DNA of 18,560 bases from Erythrobacter sp. Lineage in GTDB: Bacteria > Pseudomonadota > Alphaproteobacteria > Sphingomonadales > Sphingomonadaceae. Of the stretch, positions 12,421 to 18,560 are shown piece after piece (positions within the stretch are counted from its first letter, which is position 1; every line of letters begins with the position of its first letter). The DNA is taken from positions 1-18,560 of the forward strand of contig NZOF01000084.1 of assembly GCA_002695185.1 (NCBI GenBank), given 5' to 3'. The notes beneath the pieces were generated by a model. The model was not told where the DNA came from. It was given only the letters and a program-made list of their open reading frames with translations, and made no database searches. The position numbers were made by a program, and so were the translations under genes.

Positions 12421-12878
12421 AGCGGAACGCCCGGATCGTTCTTGCTGGTGCGGATGGTCAGCGAGGTCTTCACGCTGGCGACATTGGGCGCGGGCGTCAG
12501 CTTGCTGGTCAGGAATTCCTGGAAGCTCTGCAGATCGCGGCTGACGATCTTGATGATGAAATCGATCTCGCCATTGAGCATGTGCACTTCGCGGACTTCG
12601 GGCAGATCCTTCATCGCCACTTCGAATTCGCGCAGCGAATCTTCGGCCTGGCTCTTCAGGCTGACCATGGCGAAAACGGTGATCGAGAAACCGAGCTTCG
12701 AAGGGTCGAGTTCGGCGTGATAGCCGCGGATGACGCCCTCTTCCTCCAGCGCACGCACACGGCGCAGGCAGGGCGGCGCGGTCAGGCCGACGCGATGCGC
12801 CAGCTCGACATTGGTTATTCTTCCCTCGTCCTGTAATTCGGCGAGCAAACGACGATCAATATCGTCCATATTGGCCAT
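12417..12878 (-). CDS. Lrp/AsnC family transcriptional regulator
   Basis: A 153-residue regulator. Residues 4-55 form the helix-turn-helix (IDRRLLAELQDEGRITNVEL then HRVGLTAPPCLRRVRALEEEG). Residues 65-145 form the RAM ligand-binding domain with VREVHMLNGEIDFIIKIVSRD and the SLTIRTSK end. Such proteins form octamers that respond to amino acids. ATG 12878 has GAGGAAA about ten bases upstream. It heads a two-gene unit with the GFA gene and is divergent from the kinase-like gene across 237 bases that hold several palindromes. Ligand and targets cannot be read from the sequence. Confidence 0.95.
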   Translation of the reverse strand: MANMDDIDRRLLAELQDEGRITNVELAHRVGLTAPPCLRRVRALEEEGVIRGYHAELDPSKLGFSITVFAMVSLKSQAEDSLREFEVAMKDLPEVREVHMLNGEIDFIIKIVSRDLQSFQEFLTSKLTPAPNVASVKTSLTIRTSKNDPGVPL

Positions 12879-12981
12879 GCCAGTCTTTCCTCAAGCCAGA
12901 GATACGCCTATCGAAAGATAAGCCGCACACGAAATGTTGGTGGGGCGTAATGATCCGAATGGCTAACATTATTTTGTTTGC

Positions 12982-13049
12982 CAGCAATTGAATGCTTTTG
13001 CAACGGCGACCGGGACGGTTTTGCGTAAACGACCGTTTACCAATTGCTG
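12982..13049. promoter_or_regulatory. Nested inverted repeats between lrp and the kinase-like gene
   Basis: The perfect palindrome GTAAACG-AC-CGTTTAC spans 13025-13040. It is enclosed by a wider inverted repeat, CAGCAATTG (12982-12990) and CAATTGCTG (13041-13049), also perfect over nine bases. The block lies in the intergenic region shared by two divergent genes, one of which encodes an Lrp-family regulator, so operator function is likely. The binding protein is not identified. Confidence 0.45.
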
Positions 13050-13115
13050 CTAAGAGCACTGGGCCGATTGTGCACTGCGGAATTAACCGGCCGGTTCGGC
13101 GATCATGGAGAAAGA

Positions 13116-14777
13116 ATGCATTTCGACGACCGCCTTGCCACTGTGCTGCGCCTGCGCGCATCCGGCGAGCGTGCGGCGAAGACGCAGTTTCGGCAGCTGA
13201 TCGACCTGCTCGGCGAGCGGGCAGAGGGCGGGGATTCCGCGCTCGAAGCGGCAGCCTATCTCCGTCTGATCGCGTTGGCTGACGAGATCCCTTTGCAGGA
13301 GCGGGTAGCACTGGTCGGGGAACACGGCTGGCGCTTCCGCAATCCCGACCTGGTGAAATGGTTCGGCGAAGAGCATCCGCATATCGCGGCGGCGGCACTC
13401 TCGCGCGCGCAGCTGACACCCGGCGAATGGGTCGAACTCATCCCCGCGCTTCCAATCCGATCGCGCGGCTTTCTGCGTTATCGCAAGGATTTGCCGCTGG
13501 AGGCGATGAGGGTGCTCGACCAGCTAGGCGTATCGGACAGGGCGCTGCCCATTCCCGAGCCAGTGCAGGATGTGCCCAAGCGCGAAGCGCCCGCCGCACC
13601 AGCGCCAGCCGCGTCGGCCCAGCCCGCCAAGGATCCGGCCAAGACCCTTCCCGGCAAGGATGACGTAAAAGCCCTTCTCGCCCGTATCGAAGCGTTTTCG
13701 CAGGAACGCACGCCGCCTTCGCAACCCGGGGTGCCGGCAAAGCCTCGCACGCGGCGCGAGAGACCCAGGCCGCCGGAATATCTCGACCACTTTTTCTTCG
13801 AAGCCAATTCGGAAGGCCGCATCGAATGGGCTGAAGCGGCCATCCTCCCCATGGTCTTCGGAATTGACCTCAAGAAGCTCGGCGCCGGAAGAACCGTCGA
13901 GGCGATCGCCCGGCGCAAGCAGATGCGCGACACGCTCGTGGCTTTGCGCGGTGCCCCGCTGATCGAAGGAGACTGGGTGGTCGACGCCAATCCCCGATTC
14001 GACACGGGCAACGGGCGGTTTCTTGGCTATGAGGGGCTATTCCGCCGGCCAGTGGATGCCGGGGATCCGAGCGGCGAGCAGGCGGATCGTCTCAGGCAAT
14101 TGCTTCACGAGCTGCGCACACCGGTGAACGCGATGCAGGGTTATGCGGAAATGATCCAGCAGCAGGTCATCGGCCCGGTGCCACACGAATATCGTTCCAT
14201 TGCCGCAACCATCGCGGGCGACGCGGCTCATATCCTTGCAGGTCTCGAGGAACTGGAACGCCTTGCGAGACTGGAAGCAGGCACGATCGAGCTCGAACCG
14301 GGCACGTGCGATTTTGCGCAGGTCGCGCGCACTCAGCTGACTCAGTTGCAGACCGTGCTGCGCCCGAAGGTTGCGCGAATCGAAGCCGACCTCGGCGATC
14401 TTCGCGCATCGGTGAGTTTGGCCGAAACCGAAGTCGAACGGCTGGCATGGCGAATGCTGGCGACACTGGCCGGGTCTGTCGCCGCAGGTGAAACGATCAA
14501 AATCGATCTGGCGACCGAAGGCAGCCAACTCGAACTGGCCGCAGACATACCGGCCATTTTGCGCGATCCTGTCGATATCTTTGCAGTCGAGGCCCGGAGC
14601 GGCAGCGGCGCGTTGAGCGCGGGAATCTTCGGAATCGGCTTTTCTCTCCGCCTAGCCCGGGCCGAGGCGCGATCGGCAGGCGGCGATCTCGTGCGCCATG
14701 ACGATTGCCTGGTGCTTTCGCTGCCGCTGCGCGTTGCGGCGAACCGTGTTTCCATACCGCAAAATGCAGAAGGATGA
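13116..14777 (+). CDS. PAS-containing histidine-kinase-like protein with degenerate ATPase domain
   Basis: A 553-residue protein with no signal or membrane segment, so cytoplasmic. ATG 13116 has GGAG five bases before it (13107-13110); a longer frame from 13044 lacks such a site. Residues 1-140 are helical and HEAT-like, 146-218 an Ala/Pro/Lys-rich linker, about 220-312 a PAS-like domain (FFFEANSEGRIEW to FDTGNGRFLGYEGLFRRP), and about 325-390 a HisKA dimerisation domain with the H-box LLHELRTPVNAMQGY (His331). In the C-terminal ATPase domain the G2-like segment GIGFSLRLARAEARSAGG is present. The N-box asparagine is not seen (MLATLAGSV in its place), and the G1 box DxGxG reads DIPAIL. It may be a phosphotransferase or scaffold rather than an ATP-using kinase. 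No response regulator is adjacent. Confidence 0.8.
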   Translation: MHFDDRLATVLRLRASGERAAKTQFRQLIDLLGERAEGGDSALEAAAYLRLIALADEIPLQERVALVGEHGWRFRNPDLVKWFGEEHPHIAAAALSRAQLTPGEWVELIPALPIRSRGFLRYRKDLPLEAMRVLDQLGVSDRALPIPEPVQDVPKREAPAAPAPAASAQPAKDPAKTLPGKDDVKALLARIEAFSQERTPPSQPGVPAKPRTRRERPRPPEYLDHFFFEANSEGRIEWAEAAILPMVFGIDLKKLGAGRTVEAIARRKQMRDTLVALRGAPLIEGDWVVDANPRFDTGNGRFLGYEGLFRRPVDAGDPSGEQADRLRQLLHELRTPVNAMQGYAEMIQQQVIGPVPHEYRSIAATIAGDAAHILAGLEELERLARLEAGTIELEPGTCDFAQVARTQLTQLQTVLRPKVARIEADLGDLRASVSLAETEVERLAWRMLATLAGSVAAGETIKIDLATEGSQLELAADIPAILRDPVDIFAVEARSGSGALSAGIFGIGFSLRLARAEARSAGGDLVRHDDCLVLSLPLRVAANRVSIPQNAEG

Positions 14778-14796
14778 TAAAAGCGTGTTTTCGCGG

Positions 14797-14825
14797 CTTG
14801 CCCTTCACGGCGCACGCGGCTAGGC
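14797..14825 (+). promoter_or_regulatory. Possible promoter of the tRNA pair
   Basis: CTTGCC (14797-14802), a 17-base spacer and CTAGGC (14820-14825). The -35 and spacing equal those of the candidate ettA promoter; the -10 is poor. Initiation near 14832 would place the start just before the leader arm at 14843. Confidence 0.35.
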
Positions 14826-14857
14826 GGCGGTTCGAGCCTTCACGGACGGTTCCTTGG

Positions 14858-14934
14858 GGGCCCGTAGCTCAGTTGGTTAGAGCTGGCCGCTCATAACGGC
14901 TAGGTCGCGGGTTCGAGTCCTGCCGGGCCTACCA
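14858..14934 (+). tRNA. tRNA with CAT anticodon, probably tRNA-Ile2
   Basis: A 77-base cloverleaf: acceptor GGGCCCG/CGGGCCT, D stem GCTC/GAGC, anticodon stem GGCCG/CGGCT, loop CTCATAA, T loop TTCGAGT, encoded CCA. The CAT anticodon fits initiator Met, elongator Met or Ile2 (where TilS converts the C to lysidine). The loop CTCATAA, the G27-U43 wobble pair, C-G pairs at 4-69 and 5-68, and the TGGTCG-like variable region resemble tRNA-Ile2, which is favoured. The first pair is G1-U72, unusual for this tRNA. Perfect nine-base inverted arms flank the gene. Confidence 0.9.
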
Positions 14935-14963
14935 ACCGTCCGGCTTGAAGATCGACGTAATGT

Positions 14964-15040
14964 CGGGGAGTGGCGCAGCCTGGTAGCGCACCTGTTTTGG
15001 GTACAGGGGGTCGCAAGTTCGAATCTTGTCTCCCCGACCA
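14964..15040 (+). tRNA. tRNA-Pro (anticodon TGG)
   Basis: A 77-base cloverleaf: acceptor CGGGGAG/CTCCCCG, D stem GCGC/GCGC, anticodon stem CCTGT/ACAGG, loop TTTGGGT with TGG at 34-36, T stem GCAAG/CTTGT, encoded CCA. It reads CCA/CCG and related proline codons. It lies 29 bases after the CAT tRNA and is very likely in the same transcript. Perfect nine-base inverted arms flank it (14950-14958 and 15042-15050). Confidence 0.96.
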
Positions 15041-15068
15041 CACGTCGATCGATCGCAAGGAGCCTGAC

Positions 15069-16415
15069 CTGACCGCCGGCCCCGCCCCCCTATCTTCCGA
15101 AACGCGGCTCGATACGCGGGCCATCTGGGCGATCGCCCTGCCCGCCATGGTGACCAATGTGGCCACGGCGCTGATCGGCATCGGCGATATGTGGATCGTC
15201 GGCCAGCTCGGCGATGCGCCCACGCAAGGAGCGGTCGACGTCGGCGCGCGGCTGTTTGCCGTGCTCTTCACTGTCATGAACTTCCTCAAGACCGGCACCA
15301 CCGGGCTGGTGGCGCAGGAAGGCACACGCTCGGGCGCGCAGGCGCAGGCAATGGTGCTGCTGCGCGGCTTGCTGGTCGGGCTGTCGATCGCGCTGCTGCT
15401 CCTGCTGGCAAAACCGCTCGTACTCCCACTCGCGCTCGATGCTCTTGGCGCGACTGGCCCGGTGCGCGAGGCAGCCAACGTTTACGCGGATATCCGCTAC
15501 TGGAGCGCCCCGGCAGTCATGGCGAATTTCGCCGCGATCGGCTTTCTCGTTGGCCAGCGGCGCATGAAGACCGTGCTGGCAGTCGAAGTGTTCTATAATC
15601 TGCTCAATGTCGGGCTCGGCCTGTGGTTCGTCCTCGGGCTGGAATGGGGAATCGCCGGTATCGGCTGGTCGAGCTTCATTGCCGAATTCGCCAAGCTGGC
15701 GCTGCTGACGACCATATTGCTGGGCGGCGCTTCGGCCAAATCGCTTCTGGAAAGCGCGCGCCGGGGCGGAATTGCGAGCCTGTCCGGCCTCCGGCCCTTC
15801 CTCTCCGTCAATCGCGACCTTTTCCTGCGCACGCTGGTGCTGGTGGTCGCCATGGCCGGGCTGACCCGCCTTTCGGCAGAACGCGGCGCGGTGGTACTGG
15901 CCGCCAATGGCATTCTCTACCAGCTGTTCGTCTTCACCGCATTATTGCTCGACGGGTTCGAGAATGCCGCGCAGGTCCTCAACGGCGAACGCGCCGGTGC
16001 CGCCGATCGCAAGGGCTTCACCGGCTATATCCGCGCGATCCTGTGGCGCGGCATGGCGGCAGCGGCGCTTCTTGCAGGTTGTTTCGCGCTGCTGGCGGAC
16101 CCGATCCTTGCCAGCTTCGCCGCGACCGAAGCGGTACGCGAGCAGGCGCAGGACCTAGCCCCGTGGCTGATCGTGATACCGTTTGCGGGCCTTGCGGGCT
16201 TCGTGCTGGACGGCATCTATGTGGGTGCCAGCTGGACGCGGTCCCTCCTGCTGACGATGATCGGCGCGGGCGTGGTTTACGCAGTGGCGCTGTGGCTAAG
16301 CTGGCCGCTTGGCAGCCATGGCCTGTGGCTGTCGTTCAGCCTGTTCCTGCTGGCGCGCGCGGCATTTCAGCTGGCGCTACTGCCGCGCCTGATAAACCGG
16401 GAATTTTCCGCCTGA
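15069..16415 (+). CDS. MATE family multidrug efflux transporter, probable CTG start
   Basis: A 448-residue inner-membrane protein with about 12 hydrophobic segments in two similar halves. The first, [20 protein letters not shown], followed by [14 protein letters not shown], is the typical opening of DinF-like MATE transporters, which expel cationic drugs in exchange for Na+ or H+. The reading frame is open back into the preceding tRNA, where a GTG (14970) exists, but that would be translation through tRNA-Pro. The only plausible start between the tRNA and the first helix is CTG 15069, six bases after AAGGAG (15057-15062). The first ATG would remove half of helix 1. It is 28 bases from the tRNA end with no room for a separate promoter outside the tRNA. 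Confidence 0.88.
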   Translation: MTAGPAPLSSETRLDTRAIWAIALPAMVTNVATALIGIGDMWIVGQLGDAPTQGAVDVGARLFAVLFTVMNFLKTGTTGLVAQEGTRSGAQAQAMVLLRGLLVGLSIALLLLLAKPLVLPLALDALGATGPVREAANVYADIRYWSAPAVMANFAAIGFLVGQRRMKTVLAVEVFYNLLNVGLGLWFVLGLEWGIAGIGWSSFIAEFAKLALLTTILLGGASAKSLLESARRGGIASLSGLRPFLSVNRDLFLRTLVLVVAMAGLTRLSAERGAVVLAANGILYQLFVFTALLLDGFENAAQVLNGERAGAADRKGFTGYIRAILWRGMAAAALLAGCFALLADPILASFAATEAVREQAQDLAPWLIVIPFAGLAGFVLDGIYVGASWTRSLLLTMIGAGVVYAVALWLSWPLGSHGLWLSFSLFLLARAAFQLALLPRLINREFSA

Positions 16416-16437
16416 AACTGTGCCGAGGGCTAGGAGC

Positions 16438-17799
16438 TTACTGCTCGCTCGCCTCTTCGCGGCGGATCGGCTGTGCGTGGTTGGCCATCAACCCGACCAC
16501 TGCCGTCCACACCGCAACATTCTGCCGCAACTGCACCGGATCGATCTTGTCCAGCGTGTCATCGGCCGTATGGTGCAAGTCGAAATAACGGGTCCCGTCC
16601 TGCTGCAGATCGATCAGCGCGCCATTCTGTTCGCGAACCACGTTGAGATCGGCACCGCCAGTCGCCATGCCGCCCGCAGGCGCTACACCGAAGCGCTGCA
16701 CCGAACCGGCCAGCTGGCCGAAAAGTTCGGGATCGGTGCGGGTGAAGTTGGTTTCCAGCCGCCAGATCCGGTCCGCCCCGAAATCGCTTTCCAGTCCGAC
16801 GAAGATCGGTTCGCCCGCGTGGGCAGCCGCATAGGCGCTCGATCCCCATAGCCCGGTCTCTTCGGCACCGGCGAACAGTACGCGGATGGTGCGCAGCGGC
16901 CGGCCTTGCTCTGCGACATGCTTGGCCGCAGCAGCTGCGATACCGCAGCCGGCACCATCGTCGATCGCGCCGGTACCGAGGTCCCAGCTGTCGAGATGGC
17001 AGGCGAGCAGGACCGGCGGCAGCGAGGGATCGCGGCCCACGATTTCGCCGACCACATTGCCGCTTTTCGTAATGCCCAGATCGCGCGGCGTCATTACCAG
17101 CTTCATGCGGATCGGTTCGCCATCTGCGCGGGCGAACATGCGCTCCAGATTATCAGCATCGGGATTGGACAGCGCGCCTGCGGGCGTGGGGCTGACACCT
17201 TCGGCAAAGGTCGTTGTCCCAGTGTGCGGAACACGGTGATTGTCGGTGCCGACCGAGCGGATGACAGTTGCGATTGCGCCCTTGCTCGCTGCGAGCGACG
17301 GCGCCGTCCAACGCGCAGGTCCGGCGAAGCCATAGTGCGATCCATCCTGCGCCGCACGCATCCGGTGGCTGACGAAAGCGATCTTGCCTTTCAGGCTATT
17401 CGGGGCAGCAGCCTGCAGATCGGCATAGGAGGGGAAGTAAACCACCTCCGCCTCGATCCCCTGCGGACCGGTGGAAGCCGTGGTCGACAGCGCAGTAATC
17501 GCCATCGGCTGCGCGTAAGGGGCAACCACCTCTGCCATCTCTGTGCCGCGCACCCAGGTTTCCATGTCGAACGGTTCGTCCGCGACATTGGCGAACCCAT
17601 TGGCGCGCAGCCAGTCCATCGCCCAGACGCGTGCCCTCGCCTCCTGCTCGGTACCCGGCATGCGCGGGCCAATTTCCGTTGTCAGCCCTTCGACGAAATC
17701 CCAGGCGATCGTATCGCTTTCCAGCGCGTGGTCGGCACGGTCGGCAGCTGCGGGAACGGAGAGCGAAAGTGCGGCAAGCGCGATGAGCGATCTGGTCAT
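16438..17799 (-). CDS. M28 family zinc metallopeptidase, exported
   Basis: A 453-residue protein from ATG 17799 with a signal peptide ending SVPAAA near residue 20. The M28 two-zinc set is complete: His268 (ACHLDSWDLG), Asp280 (GAIDDGAGC), Glu313/Glu314 (AGAEETG), Asp339 (ESDFG) and His409 or His410 (FDLHHTADDTLD). Residues 90-210 form an inserted PA-like domain (VVYFPSYADLQAA, GKIAFVSHRM). The closest known type is the carboxypeptidase Q/plasma glutamate carboxypeptidase group, which releases amino acids from dipeptides. It is expected in the periplasm for peptide scavenging. An in-frame ATG at 17817 is an alternative start; neither has a clear Shine-Dalgarno. It converges on the MATE gene with a 22-base gap. 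Confidence 0.92.
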   Translation of the reverse strand: MTRSLIALAALSLSVPAAADRADHALESDTIAWDFVEGLTTEIGPRMPGTEQEARARVWAMDWLRANGFANVADEPFDMETWVRGTEMAEVVAPYAQPMAITALSTTASTGPQGIEAEVVYFPSYADLQAAAPNSLKGKIAFVSHRMRAAQDGSHYGFAGPARWTAPSLAASKGAIATVIRSVGTDNHRVPHTGTTTFAEGVSPTPAGALSNPDADNLERMFARADGEPIRMKLVMTPRDLGITKSGNVVGEIVGRDPSLPPVLLACHLDSWDLGTGAIDDGAGCGIAAAAAKHVAEQGRPLRTIRVLFAGAEETGLWGSSAYAAAHAGEPIFVGLESDFGADRIWRLETNFTRTDPELFGQLAGSVQRFGVAPAGGMATGGADLNVVREQNGALIDLQQDGTRYFDLHHTADDTLDKIDPVQLRQNVAVWTAVVGLMANHAQPIRREEASEQ

Positions 17800-17858
17800 G
17801 GGGCGGCTTGCTATCATTCCCAGCGGCAAAGCCAAGCCCTGTCTTATCGACCCTGAAC

Positions 17859-17887
17859 CTTGCCCATTGGGGCTGACGCGACTATCT
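17859..17887 (+). promoter_or_regulatory. Candidate ettA promoter
   Basis: CTTGCC (17859-17864), a 17-base spacer and CTATCT (17882-17887) fit the alphaproteobacterial housekeeping promoter (CTTGAC-N17-CTATAT). Initiation near 17894 would give a leader of about 43 bases before the ettA start. It lies in the 137-base gap shared with the divergent M28 peptidase gene. Confidence 0.5.
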
Positions 17888-17936
17888 GCGCCACCAACTT
17901 TCCCATTCTTTCAGATCAATTCCAAGGATTCGCCCG

Positions 17937-18560
<624 letters not shown>

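Noticed and set aside
14970..15068. MATE gene start at GTG 14970
   Set aside because: This start lies inside tRNA-Pro and would add tRNA-encoded residues before the transporter; CTG 15069 with AAGGAG is more plausible.

Overview
This window looks like the chromosome of an alphaproteobacterium of the order Sphingomonadales, most likely the Erythrobacteraceae. The signs are high GC in most genes, alphaproteobacterial-style promoters (CTTGCC-N17-CTATCT), an UrcA-family protein, a GTA-type holin, a BigR-type persulfide operon, and many small lipoproteins. The genus assignment is inference from gene content. No insertion sequence, integrase, CRISPR array or replication origin was seen.

Layout. 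1-92 is tRNA-Pro(GGG), and a lone GTA-type holin follows at 402-815. 900-2150 has visibly lower GC and carries three small minus-strand lipoprotein genes: one frameshifted (924-1216), one intact with a CX3CX3C cluster (1429-1890) and one truncated (1919-2149). 2213-4815 is a sulfide/persulfide module: TauE/SafE permease, rhodanese-DUF2892 and an ArsR repressor on the minus strand, with an ETHE1/Blh persulfide dioxygenase divergent from them across a palindromic promoter. 4963-6357 is a predicted lipoprotein ADP-ribosylglycohydrolase. 6513-7596 holds UrcA and another small secreted protein. 7906-8943 is a lipoprotein with an HExxH protease motif.

9139-11952 is a metabolic block, aroQ-accB-accC-NUDIX, with shikimate-pathway dehydroquinase, the biotin carrier and biotin carboxylase of acetyl-CoA carboxylase, and a NUDIX gene that seems to start at a CTG overlapping the accC stop codon. 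11992-12878 is an lrp-GFA pair on the minus strand. 13116-14777 is a cytoplasmic histidine-kinase-like protein with an intact phospho-acceptor box and a degenerate ATP-binding domain. 14858-15040 holds tRNA-Ile2/Met(CAT) and tRNA-Pro(TGG), followed within 30 bases by a MATE transporter that has no ATG/GTG/TTG start outside the tRNA. A convergent M28 metallopeptidase (16438-17799) and the first 208 codons of ettA (from 17937) close the window.

The most distinctive observation is that all three tRNA genes are bracketed by private, perfect 8-9 bp inverted repeats of different sequence. Each would let the 5' leader of the precursor pair with its 3' trailer. The same architecture built from different sequences suggests a selected processing structure. 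Other points of interest are two apparent CTG starts (MATE, NUDIX), the putative pseudo-histidine kinase, and the symmetrical divergent promoter of the persulfide module.
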